DNA of 64,000 bases, from contig NZ_BSTF01000001.1 of the NCBI RefSeq assembly GCF_030269365.1, positions 434,001-498,000 of the forward strand. Reading direction: 5' to 3'. Under the pieces are notes generated by a model. That model did no database searches and was not told where the DNA came from. It saw only the letters and a list, made by a program, of their open reading frames with translations. Source of the DNA: Lentzea sp. NBRC 102530 (GTDB lineage Bacteria > Actinomycetota > Actinomycetes > Mycobacteriales > Pseudonocardiaceae). The position numbers and the translations under genes are program-made. How positions within the stretch are numbered: the stretch's first letter is position 1; every line of letters begins with the position of its first letter. Shown here piece after piece: positions 33,901-43,000 of this stretch.

Positions 33901-35237
33901 CCGCGCACGTCGTCGCCTGGCGACCGGGGCCGGACGGGCCGCGGAACCTCGCCGAGTACCTGGCGGGCGTGGACCTGCCGCCCGGTATCAGCTTCGAACG
34001 CCGCGCCGCCACGGGAAACCGCGCGCCCACGCTCGTCCCCGAGGCGATGCACTGGGTCCGACGGTGGGTGGCCGACGTGTCGCGGGAGGTCGGCGTGGAC
34101 GGCCGGCGCCGCACGCCCCGCACCATGTCGGAGCTGTCCGGCGGCCTCGTCGCGGGGAGCACCGTGGTGCGCTGGCTGAGGAAGGCCACCGAGCCGGTGC
34201 CGATGCCGCTGAAGCCGGTCACGGAGTCCGCCGGTCCACGTGCCGGCAAACGACACCTGTCCGACGACGGCGTGGCCGCCAAGCGCCGTGCCACGGTCGA
34301 GGCGCGACTGGACCAGGGACGGCACGAGACGCGCTGGGAGCCGGGTGACGAAGAGGTGCAGATCGTGCGGGCGGTCCGGCACGACCTGGTGCCGGACTCG
34401 GCGATGGACCACGCGTTCCCGTGGCGCGATCACCGCGATCCGGTGGGCCGGGTGTACGCGCCGTTCGCGGCGGAGGACGGCTCGCTGCACCCGGCGGTGC
34501 GGGCGGGTGCGGATCGGATCACCGCGCGCATGACCGGGGGGAAGTCGGTCCTGAAGTCGATCGCCGCTGATCTCGGCGACGGCCGGTTGCCCGACGTCGG
34601 GTCGCGGGAGATGGAACGGCTGTGGCCGCTGCTGGAAGCCGACGTGGTGCGGGAGGTGCGCCGGCTGGTCGAGGGGTCACCGCCGGACTGGCGTGCGCCG
34701 GCCCGGCCGGTGGTGCTCCGGCCCGACCAGGTCCGGCCGCACGAGCAGGTGCTGGTGGGCCGCTGGGGACTTCGACTGTCCACTCCGGACGCCGTGCCCG
34801 CTGATCGGCCGTCCGTGTCGAACGGCCGGGTTCTCGGGTTGTACCTGGGTGCGGTGTTGCGCAGTGTGGCGGACGAGGAGCGTTGGGGCGCGGAGCACGT
34901 GCAGTTCCCGAGTTACGCCATGCAGGCGGGCGGCGGGAACTTCACGATGACCGCGGAGGGGGCGGCGAACTTCACCGCCTTCGCCAACACCGGGTTGCGT
35001 GCCGATGTTCCATCACCGCGGTACGACGCCGAGGCGATCAACGCGCAGTTCGTGCGTTTCGTGGTGTCGTTGCCGGACGGCACCGGGAAGCCGCGCAAGC
35101 TCCCGGTGGCCGCGATGGTGTTGCTGGACAACGCTTTCGACCCGGTGGCGAACAGGCACGGGATCGTCACGGTGGACTACGGCGACGACTACCTGGCGAT
35201 GTTCGACCAGCCGGTCAAGCGGGAAGCCGAGGACTGA
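27939..35237 (+). CDS. Giant WXG100-like protein with HTH-like repeats and SET-like C-terminus
   Basis: 2432 aa from GTG 27939. (a) Residues 1-300: WXG100-like head (THLPAALQKFF, GMEWPEASEGGL), a hydrophobic segment at 111-140 and a Gly-rich membrane-like region at 190-260, as in T7SS-linked polymorphic proteins. (b) About 480-1030: domains known to me only from other giants, including HHFATVIAES with TLENHSR, and an OmpA-like segment. (c) About 1030-1275: QHFITTC-VPAAV (Cys 1034), SSPDHAVHL (His 1250/1253) and ALDDP, suggesting a papain-like protease. (d) 1378-2083: seven repeats of about 90 aa, each ending in an HTH-like AELSGGLV...TVxRWL. (e) 2134-2432: resembles a SET domain (VGRWGLRLS, LGLYLGAVLRS, NFTAFANTG, VTVDYGDDYL). 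The role may be an exported or membrane-held effector; this is inference. It overlaps the convergent gene by 23 nt. Confidence 0.85.
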   Translation: MSGAEDTTHLPAALQKFFQVVLGMEWPEASEGGLTRLRHAWWDAASAAEDFADLVSADSVALARVLHGELGDQVVDHLRADLATGVAELVAGMRDLSRAAEKAAADVRKAKIMLIAMAALALATVISLLYSLIFSFMIPAVEAAAQVGLRLVLRELAAKLSSLSVRAVGTAAAKPAVDAAKFGAFGAAFMGGLDGGIQLGQIAADQRHGFDWESLKGSVIGGVIGGAAGGVAHGLSRGVVSGLSAQARSRVTGSVRALGHFGYASAQVASAGVSNPLINVATGMRGNVWDGIIGAASRAGGVRTPTTGASGSPDVSTFSVPGIELDLVRNSVLSLEQEVRAAADRVGGGPAPALTSDYHVESAGGAVFAAVKPSDAPAHPEIRVARDGTLAINGWRSVAGAGPVTEAREFFATPEVLDAARKALQRLGSRVGLVVDDTRIVLGDGTRQVLHRVVPRTEALTTDASHDVARVVQNGRPDTLVLGSGERTAFAPMSVDGRDVTGAQHLAEGLVETSANGEAAGLTPGRAAEFAGRAQPGTDGAPLPGRRYAELVANRPLLDQVSRNAGVNQHAWAKPGQMYVAASIPDHGRPPVAGERAHHFATVIAESADGRSQITLENHSRAGESRETVRAAIDAELRHGSGDPALAEALRGVRQTGFDGADPIARARAWQAVVTHLDLPPAAEQWHFRMYTREPGETFFDQHSTAAAPLVTVAAGGLSDVSPVTVGFDQGQRTATADALAGVRATARDVARAAVARADLGLPPPRVTVSGFSAGRTGLADALARGRAENVLAAFQEAAAGELHRLQGNEKTVESIAGHVELGTGHDRTATLEVSFDEPARDARHEVALTYDRVAHGLPELVLAPHDLRSRIEEFDALADRFDHHAPSAGTRDRLTGVNSALAAVTDPVLRNAVRTFVTDALLASTLAPVRETTLRLVPANRLDQLLDDLTTELANGRDPFTARSSPLHGLAAPENAPLPVRLAHLALTNLSPSARDAVTASPLFTALAATPEALTESLFAATGFEEQHFITTCVPAAVNSAVRAKVPTLASLLHIGRSVADTTEHRITRASPEARQKADRLFGRSQETMVRKRIADARAEFTAVEDRALRLVRGEQSPAARQEWHHLTVRWSRTMQKLAAAQLDLPVVPVLTRKVVRGDWTASVAVMSSVFLDRPTRRLTGVDHQNYVGLLQPALAMEPGGHLFGADEVSTERSPAVPLEDELTTPNEVNRFWERVAARGGTVLSSPDHAVHLGTGLADGKRVFALDDPMYARPVVLTPDALLAWAVKQEAAASPALFDRAPDPAGAAPETTAFLGGGTAGGPSARHSTMRGSAARRPARSETSRAAARSETSRAAARRGTGPATSRAQQFPPPPPEVLRWWPTADGPATLREFLQQFELPPGVSPEDTGRGGGLTGAMSSWIRAWAMGIGAEKLKERAVTQQRLVDLSGELVTTRTLQTWLRAERQDVGADGKPLYSAAAAAELSGGVMPAKAVSHIWTTASKGALLQVPEEVLSWRPRPDGAQTLRGVVEQLGLPQGVSLGRDAGGRLNHVVEAWVHAWVDRLRTPENGGGPAIDPEGVAAASGGLITAEQVRDREVAQRPVSHPVPPREIVEWRPSDGTKTLREAFERLDLPPGISLERDGTGKLNAATRSWVEAWVRGFGDRVVDGKVITTGRIAELSGGLVVQNTVSRWLRADRPAAAPREVLGWRPAPDGTGPRTLEEFLGNHPLPQGVTLARKGNGGLVPPLDSWVKEWFTTGVRERVRSTGFDEALAEVTALAGGLVRKEAVDGWVRDIRISALPALPQDVASWRPAADSPRTLRARLDELGLPVHAHWVRDWVKGMWDRLSDDTGLPLTAAEMARMSGGLANAEQVVRWWPRVGAEVAGAAVTPDDVLHWRPARGGPGTLREYLGRRPLPDRVSFETATGRLSLAAEQWVRAWAQNLQGVLVNGEVLTPAAVARLSGDLVVERTVASWWDKPVVVEPPAHVVAWRPGPDGPRNLAEYLAGVDLPPGISFERRAATGNRAPTLVPEAMHWVRRWVADVSREVGVDGRRRTPRTMSELSGGLVAGSTVVRWLRKATEPVPMPLKPVTESAGPRAGKRHLSDDGVAAKRRATVEARLDQGRHETRWEPGDEEVQIVRAVRHDLVPDSAMDHAFPWRDHRDPVGRVYAPFAAEDGSLHPAVRAGADRITARMTGGKSVLKSIAADLGDGRLPDVGSREMERLWPLLEADVVREVRRLVEGSPPDWRAPARPVVLRPDQVRPHEQVLVGRWGLRLSTPDAVPADRPSVSNGRVLGLYLGAVLRSVADEERWGAEHVQFPSYAMQAGGGNFTMTAEGAANFTAFANTGLRADVPSPRYDAEAINAQFVRFVVSLPDGTGKPRKLPVAAMVLLDNAFDPVANRHGIVTVDYGDDYLAMFDQPVKREAED
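31954..32007 (+). repeat. 27-bp perfect tandem duplication inside the giant gene
   Basis: Two exact copies (31954-31980 and 31981-32007) encode ARSETSRAA twice in the linker before the HTH-like repeats. In frame, so probably replication slippage. Confidence 0.85.
32070..34188 (+). repeat. Seven ~90-residue protein repeats, HTH-like
   Basis: Units begin near 32070, 32473, 32763, 33049, 33355, 33616 and 33898. Each reads [VI]-x-x-WRP, TLREyL, LPpGvS, WVraWv, then a helix-turn-helix-like AelSGGLV-x4-TVxRWL. Unit 1 carries an extra half copy of the HTH-like part (AAELSGGVMPAKAVSHIW). The copies differ at DNA level, so they are old repeats under protein-level constraint. Confidence 0.8.
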
Positions 35238-36456
35238 GCGGTTCGGTGCGGCGGGCCCACGCCGGGGCGCGTTCGGGACGGACACCGATCCCGAGCAGCC
35301 GGGCGGGGCCGCGTTGCAGCCACGGGTGGCGGCCCAGCAGGCGCATCGGCGGCGGCAGCTCGGAGTGTTCGCTCGACTCGTCCTGGTTGTGCATGAACCG
35401 TTGCAGCCCTTGGGTCACGGCGGTCGGCCACTGCCGCCGCCGTTGCACGCGGCGTGCGGCGCGGTCGATCGCGCGTGGCCGTCCGGCGAGCAGCGGGCCC
35501 GCGAGGTAGCGGGCGGCGGCCACGGCGTCCTGCACCGCGAGGTTGATGCCGATGCCGCCGATCGGGGACATGGCGTGCGCGGCGTCGCCGATGCACAGCA
35601 GACCGGGCCTGCTCCAGCGGCGCAGCCGGTTCAGTCTGACGTGCAACAGCTTCACGTCGTCCCACGAGACGATGTCGCCGACGCGGTCCGCCAGCCACGG
35701 GTGCAGCTCGGTCAGCTGGTCGTGCAGCGTGCTGACCGGGCCCTGGCGCAACGTGCTGTCGGCGCCTCGGGGGATCAGGTAGTTCATCTGGTAGAAGTCG
35801 CCCCGGTCCAGCATGACCAGCAAACGCTTGCCGCTGCGCCGGATCGTGCCGCCGGCGTCCTGGTCGTGCGGCAGGTGCGGCAGCCGCATCCACCAGGAGT
35901 CGACGGGCACGTCGAACTCCCGCAGCGGCAGACCGGACCGCAGCACCGAGTCCCGGCCGTCGCAGCCGACGACCAGGTCCGCCCACAGCTTGCGGTCGTC
36001 CTGCAGTCCCGCTGTGCGGTCGGTCCAGCGGACGCCGGCGACGCGGCCGTCCTTCATCAGCGGTGACAGGACTTCGGCGTTGCGGACCAGGCGGAACGTG
36101 GGTTCGCGTTCAGCGGCCTCGGCGATCGTGTTCAGCAGGTGCCATTGGGGGACCATCGCGACGAACGGGTACGGGGCGCGCAGCCGGGAGAAGTCGGCGA
36201 CGGTCGCCTCGCCCGAGTCGAACACCATCCGCATGCGGCGCATCGGGTGCCACGGCAGCTTCTCCACCTCGCCCCACAGCCCGAGCTCGTCGAGCAGCGT
36301 CAGGGTGGAGGGGTGCACGGTGTCGCCGCGGAAGTCGCGCAGGAAGTCCGCGTGCTTCTCCAGCACGGTCACCTGGACGCCCGCGCGGGCGAGCAGCAGG
36401 CCGAGGAAGAGCCCCGCGGGCCCACCTCCGGCGATCACGCAGCCGGTTCGCTCCAT
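35215..36456 (-). CDS. FAD-dependent monooxygenase/oxidoreductase (PHBH fold)
   Basis: 413 aa from ATG 36456 (GAAGAGG upstream). It has GCVIAGGGPAGLFLGLLLARAG near residue 5, FRGDTVHPSTL with the FAD-contacting Arg region, VVGCDGRDS near 165, and LLCIGDAAHAMSPIGGIGINLAVQDAV near 280. This is the standard class A flavin monooxygenase layout, commonly annotated as FAD-dependent oxidoreductase. The substrate is unknown. It lies alone between the two giant genes, on the opposite strand, and its 3' end overlaps the first giant gene by 23 nt, so the two may influence each other's expression. Confidence 0.88.
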   Translation of the reverse strand: MERTGCVIAGGGPAGLFLGLLLARAGVQVTVLEKHADFLRDFRGDTVHPSTLTLLDELGLWGEVEKLPWHPMRRMRMVFDSGEATVADFSRLRAPYPFVAMVPQWHLLNTIAEAAEREPTFRLVRNAEVLSPLMKDGRVAGVRWTDRTAGLQDDRKLWADLVVGCDGRDSVLRSGLPLREFDVPVDSWWMRLPHLPHDQDAGGTIRRSGKRLLVMLDRGDFYQMNYLIPRGADSTLRQGPVSTLHDQLTELHPWLADRVGDIVSWDDVKLLHVRLNRLRRWSRPGLLCIGDAAHAMSPIGGIGINLAVQDAVAAARYLAGPLLAGRPRAIDRAARRVQRRRQWPTAVTQGLQRFMHNQDESSEHSELPPPMRLLGRHPWLQRGPARLLGIGVRPERAPAWARRTEPLSPRLPA

Positions 36457-37035
36457 CGTGGACCTCTTCTCGATCTGTTTCAGGGCAACGGTGTCCGGGG
36501 TCAACTCGGCAACCCTCGAACCGCACGACGGGCGAACCCACGACGGCGCCGCTCGTCAGTGTCGTCTCGGGTTCGAAGGGGAGCCCCCGGAGATCGGACG
36601 GGCTGCACGGCTGGAGCACGATCCTGCCCTGCCGTCCTGGGGTTGCAGGGGAACTCCCTTGGCGACGCCCGGCCGTAGAGGCTGAACAGTCCATGCGAGT
36701 CCTGCCTGACGTCAGGGAATTCTGAATGGCAGTGGCGCCCGCAGGAGGCTTTTCGGGAGTCAAACAGTGGGGGACTTTCGGCGAGATTTGTTGCCTGTTC
36801 GTGGAAAGGCCTGTTCAGGGTTAGGTGTGAACGGGTGTTTCCGGTCGGTCAACGTGCCCTGACGTCCTTCGGCCCGCCTTTGGGTTGAGGAGTAGAGGTT
36901 TACTTGAGTTGTTCCTGGTGTTCTGCACACGTCCGCCGGTGTGGTCGAGACCGGAGTGGCCGTTGAGGAGAACTGCGTCGTGATTCGAATCGTCGTCGAG
37001 GCGGCCGTGTGCGCCGCGGCCGGGGTGGGGCGGCG
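36457..37035. other. 579-bp region upstream of the 7295-aa gene
   Basis: No gene is supported here. GC falls in 36750-36900 compared with the surroundings, consistent with promoters for the giant gene and the divergent FAD gene, but I cannot assign boxes. A perfect 12-bp palindrome, CCTGACGTCAGG, lies at 36705-36716. Confidence 0.5.
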
Positions 37036-40000
37036 ATGAGCGGCGAGGACCAGGTGACGCACCTGCCGCCGGCACTGCAGAAGTTCTTCAACGTGGTGCT
37101 GGGCCTGGAGTGGCCCGAGGCGAGCGAAGGCGGCCTCAAAACCCTCGCCGGAGCCTGGACGGACGTCGCGGACTCCCTGGAGGTCTTCGGCGAGCACATC
37201 GGCTCGAGCACCACGCAGATCGACGAAGCCCTGGACGGCGCACTGGGCGAAGCGGTGACGCGCGTCCTGCGCGGCGACCTAGAAGGCGGCGTCGAGGCCC
37301 TCGTGGGTGGCGCCCGCGACCTGGCGAAGGCCGCGAAGACCACGGCCGCCGACGTCCAGAAGACCAAGATCATGCTGATCGCGATGGCGGCACTGGCCCT
37401 GGCGACCGTGATCTCCCTGCTGTGGTCGCTGATCTTCGCGTGGATGGTGCCCGCCGTCGAAGCCGCGGCACAGGTGGGCCTGAGGCTGTTGCTGCGGGAG
37501 TTGGCCGCGCGCGTCTCCGCCCTGACGGTGCGGGACGTCGGCGTCGCGATCGCCCGGGTCGGCATGGACGCGGCGAAGTTCGGTGCCATCGGCGGCGCCT
37601 TCATGGGAGGCCTCGACGGCGGCATCCAGCTGGGCCAGATCGCGGCGGGCGTGCGGGACGAGTTCGACCTGGAGTCGTTGAAGGGCTCGGTGATCGGCGG
37701 TGTCGTGGGCGGCGCGGTCGCCGGCGTGGCGCACTCGGCGGCACGAGGCGTGGTAGCCGGTCTGACGGCACCGACACGTGCCCAGATGCCGGGGTACATC
37801 CGCGCGATGGGACACCTGGGCTACGCCGGTGCCCAGATGGCGGCGACGGCGGTGGGCAACCCGCTGGTCAACATCGCCACGGGGATGCGCGGCAACGTGT
37901 GGGACGGCATCATCAGCGCGGCGTCCCGCGCCGAGGGGATCCACGGTGGCTCCCGCGCGAAGACCGCTGACGTGAAGCCGGTCGGTGAACTGTCCATTCC
38001 GGACAAGCTCGACTTCTCGGTGGACGCGCCGGTCAAGGGCGATGGCAAGGCTTCGGTCGGCGTGCCCGCCGAGGGCGACGGGAACACTGTGTCGGTCGAC
38101 GTGCGGTCCACGGGCGATGGCAAGACCACTTCGGTCGAGACGCCCGTGACGGGTGGTGGGAAGAAGTCGGCGAGCGGCGCCGGTCGCGTCGTCGCGGACA
38201 GGTCCCAGGACGATGCGAGCGAGGCGCTGCCGCCCTACTCCGCACTGGATCAGCGCGTGTCGGTGGAGGGCGAGGCGCCTCCGGGCTACGCCGAGGCCGT
38301 CGCGGCGGGCGTGGAAGGGCGTCCGGCGGGGACGGCCGGCCCTGGGGAGCCCAGTGCTTCCTCCGACGCCGCCCGTGGCGGTCGCGGGGCCGAATCCTCC
38401 GTGGACGGCACGGTCGCGTCGCAGGCGACCCGGGGTGCCGCGGCACCCCGGGGCTCCGCCGGGACGACGCGAGCCGACGCCGGTACAACGGAGCGGGAGA
38501 ACGTGCGCGGCCCGGTGATGGCGTCGCGGGAAAGCGGTGTTCCGGCGGGCAGCGCCGGAGGACCTGGTCGCGCCGGCGGAGCCGGAGGCATCGCGGCGGG
38601 TGGTTCCGCTGTGTCCGGCAACGCCTCGCCTGCGGGGGAGGGCCGGGCCGGGGGAGTGGGCGCGAAGAACGCGGGCGATGTCCGTGTGGGCACCGGGGAC
38701 GCCGTGCGCGGCGGTCCGCAGGTGGTGTCGGCTGGTCCGAGCGTGCGCGCTTCCGGAACGGCCGGTGGGCCGTCCTCCGTGGCTGCTCCGCAGGCGGCGA
38801 CGGTTGTCGGTGACACCCGCACTGGTGTGGCCGCCGGGATGCCTGCGTCCGCCGCGACCGCGTCGACCTTGCCTGCAGCCACCGCAGCCACCGCCGCCCA
38901 CGCCGCCACCGCAGCGCCCGCCACCGCAGCGCCCGCCACCGCAGCGCCCGCCACCGCGACCGCGTCGGCCGTGCCCGCAGCCCCCGCCGCGACCGCCGCC
39001 GCCGCGACCTCGGCCGCCACCGCCGCGACCTCGGCCGCCACGGCCACCGTCGGTGCCGCGGCGGCCGAGGTGCGGACGGCGGACGGTGCGTCACCGCGGC
39101 TTCACCGTGTCGGCTCTGCGGAGTTGTCGTTCACACCCGACGCGCTGACGCCCGCCCCGGCACCGCGGCCCGTGCTGGAGGTCGAGAGCTGGCGGCATTC
39201 GCCCGCCTCGGACGCGGCGTGGTTCTCCCCGGCGGCCGAACCCCTGCGGCCGGCGGACTGGGCGAGTCTGCGGGACCAGGCCGAGGTGCGCACGGTCGAC
39301 ACCGAGCTCTTCGACCCCGCCCGTGCTGCGGGCACCGATCCGGGGCGGCTGGCCGGGTTCGAGCAGTTGGTGCGGTACGACGTGCGGCGCATGGAGGTCG
39401 AGCCGGGGCGGTTCGTGCAGGAGTTCACCGTCCGGCTGCGGCTGGACGACTCGGCGGTCGGGGCTGCGGCCCGGCAGCAGGTCGAGGCCGCCTTGCCGGC
39501 GCGCGTGGACCGGTTGTGGAACAACGGGTTCCGGCTGCCCGGTGGGGACCAGTTCCACCTGCGGGTCGACTTCGTGGGGCCGCGCGAGCCCGCGCACGCT
39601 CAGATCCAGCTGGTGACGGCGGCCGCGTCCAGCGACCAGCTCCGCTGGCGGGTGGGCGATGTGAACGCGCTCTCGCACGAGATCGCGCATTTCACGGGTC
39701 TGGTCGACGAACACCGTGACACCAGGCGGACTTTCCTCACCGGCGGCAACCGCGTCCAGACCGACGACGGGCCGATGGGCACGGCGATCCACCGCGACGC
39801 CCAGGTGAAGCCCCGGCACCTGTGGCAGGTCGAACGCACCATGGTCGACCAGCTCGGTCCGGTGCGGTCGTGGAACCCGGTGCGCGCCACGGCCGAACTG
39901 CCCGACTTCACCGTGCCCGCGGCGGAACCGGCCGCCTTCCACAATCCCGCGGTACCGATGCCGCCCGCCACGAGGGACCAGGTCGCCCAGCTGCGCCGGC

Positions 40001-43000
40001 ACATCGCGGCGATGCCGGAGGAACACCGGGAAGGCTTCGGCGATCAGCTCGACCGGTGGGAACGGGAGAGCGACGGCGCCCGGACCGAGGAACTGGCACA
40101 GCTCCTCGACGACGTGCGTGAGGAACGGCTCACGTTCGTGAACGCGCTGTTGTCCGAAGCACAGGCCGACATCGCCGCGGGCCGCACCCCGCTGGTCCTG
40201 CACCCGGACGGCATTCCCGGTGGCTCGACCGCGCGCCCGGACGTGCGGTTCGGGTTCGAGGTGGGGTTCGAGTTCGACTTCCCGGGGAACATCGGCGACG
40301 AGCTCGAAAGCCGGGGTTTCCTGGAGTGGAACGACGCACGCGACTTCGACGACCCCGGCCACGAGGCGCCGCCCGGCAAGTGGAAGCTGGTCGGGAAACC
40401 CGGCGACCCGTCCGCGGCCGAGCTGGTCTCGCCGGTGCTGCGCGGTGGAACGGAAGCCTGGCGCGCCGTGGCCGAGGTGCTGGAGGTCGCGCGGGCGCAG
40501 CGGGACGACGACGGCGCCGCACCGGACGCGACGGTGGCGGGCGGGCACGTCAACGTCAGCCTCGACCGGCCGTTGACCGACGCCGAGGCATGGCACCTCA
40601 GCGCGCTCTTCAAGGGCCTCGAAGCCGTCTTCTATTGGCTCGGCAACGGGATCGGCCCCGGCTCGGACCACAGCGTCCTCGACGGAGCGCGGCCGAACCC
40701 CCACCCGCCGGCGCCGGAGGCGTTCGCGGAGGCCGACTCGTACGAGATGCTGAACCACGGCGAGCACGACGGCATCAACTTCGCGCACCTCGAAGAGGAC
40801 GGTCCCGGCGAGCGGGTCGAGTTCCGGTTCTGGACCGGCTCGACCGACCCGGCCGTCTGGCAGGCGCACGCCGAGATCAGCGGCGCGATGCTGCAGGCGG
40901 CCGCCGACCCTTCGATCCGGACGCGGCTGAACGCACTGCTGCGCGACCCGCTGCTCTTGGGGGCTCCCGGCCGCCCGAACACCCGGGAGTTCTGGGCCGG
41001 CAAGCTCCTCGACGTCCTGGAACTGCTGCCGCTCAGCCCGCAGGCGCAGCGGACCGTGATCAGCCGCGCCGCGCTGAGCAGGCCGTGGGCGCCGAACGAG
41101 CACAGCGATCCCGAGTGGCGTTCCCGGACCGTCACCAGCGCCGGCGTCGAGATCTTCCCCGCACCCGAGGTGTCCGCGCCGAACGCAACCGCGTACGTGC
41201 AGCGGATCAAGCCCCACGACACGGCCCAGGTGCTCACGCTCACCCTCACCCCGGACGGGCAACAGGTGCGGCTGTGGGACGGTGCGGTCGTCCCGGTCGA
41301 GGCCTTCCTGGACATGATGCGGAACCGGCGGCAGGACACCGCGGAGGAGGACGGCGCGGCCCTGCCGCAGTGGATCGGGCTCGCGGTGGCAGGCGGCGCC
41401 CGCACCCTCGCCCAGCGGCTGGCCGACGCGCGTGAGGTGCCGGTGCTGGCCGCCGAAGGCGAAGTGCGCGTCGACCACGACGGAGACCTGATCGCGACGG
41501 TCGACGGCGGTGAGGGCCAGTGGGTCGAGTTCAGCCCCGGCCGGCCCCCGTTCCCGACCGAGGAGGAGTCCTTCGCCGACGCGCTCGCCGTCGTGGAGGA
41601 CCGGCACCAGGCCCACACCCTCCAGCCGGATTCCTCCAGGGAGGCCCTGGACGCCGTCACCGCACAGGAGGTGGCCGACGTCGACGGGAACCGGAACCTG
41701 GTCAGCTACCTGACCGCCGACCGCGCCCGTGCGGCGGGTGTCCGCCACTGGCCCCTGACCCTCGACCAGACCCAGCGGGTCATCTGGCCGGGCGGGCGGC
41801 CGACCACCGTGCCGCGGATCGACGCACCCTGGGCGGTCGACGACGAACGCGTGCCGCCGCGGTTCGTGTTCCTGCAGGCCGACGGTGAGCGGTTCGTCTT
41901 CGGAGCGGGTGACGGCGAGGTGACCCTCGACGTCACCGGTGCGGTCGAGCGGGTGGCCACCGACGAGAGGACGAGGCAGCACAGCGACGGAGGGGTCGTG
42001 CCACCCCTCGTGGTCCTGGTGCACGACGACAGCGGCTCCGGCGGTGGGCGCCTGGCCGAGGCGTTCGTGGGAGGACTCGTCACCGCTGGTGGCTGGAGGG
42101 AGACCCACTACCGCCAGGGGCCCTTCCACGTCAGCCCCGTGGGCGATCTCGTCTTCACCGGTGACGTGTCGGTCACCCGCGGCCCCGGGATCGAACCGGG
42201 CTGGTTCACGGTGCCGCCCGACGGGCACGTCTACGACTTCCCCGGCCGCCTCGGGCCGGTGACGGTGGAGCAGAGCCAGTCGGTGCTGGTCCGCGCGGGC
42301 GTTCCCGCCGGCCCCTCGGTGGTCGTCGTCTTCGAAGGAGGCCCGAACCACGCCCTGGTGCGACGTCAGGACGGCGCCCGGGTGCAGCTCGACGGCACCC
42401 GCTTCGGTGAGCTGCTGCTGGCGGTCCCCGAGTTCCGCCGACGGGTGGTCGACGGACACACCGTGGTGGTGTTCGGCGACCGGGTGGAGCCGGGAGCCGC
42501 CGAGAACGGCGTCGGCTTCGACGTGGCCGGGGCGTTGCACACCGCCGGGTACTTCAACCCCGTCCACGCGCTCGGCCGGACCGAGGACGGGACCTGGGGC
42601 GCGTCGTTCGTGGCGGGCCTGCGACCGGGTGACATCGCTGTCGACAGGATCGAGAACGGTGACGGGCAACCGGTGGGGCTGCTCGCGCGGCATCCCGGCG
42701 ACGAGGAACTGCGGCAGCGCGTCGCCGACTGGGCGGCCGGGCTGGAGCAGTCGTCGTTCACCACCTACACCGGTGCGGACGGCCGGCCGCACCCAAGCCC
42801 CTGGTCCCGCCGGCCGGTGTTGCTGTTCGCCCGCGCCGGTGGCCACGTGTACCACGTCACCCGTTCCGACGGAGCGCACCTCCAGGTGGGAGCGCGCGAC
42901 TTCGCCCGTGCGGTGGGCGGCGGGCAACTCCTGCGCGACCTCCTCGGCACCACCGGCCACTCCGCGAGCGGCACCGTCCAGTCCAGGCCGATCCTCCTGG

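Noticed and set aside
38880..39060. Short regularly spaced repeats that might suggest CRISPR
   Set aside because: They are in-frame Ala/Thr/Pro codon repeats without unique spacers, inside a coding linker.
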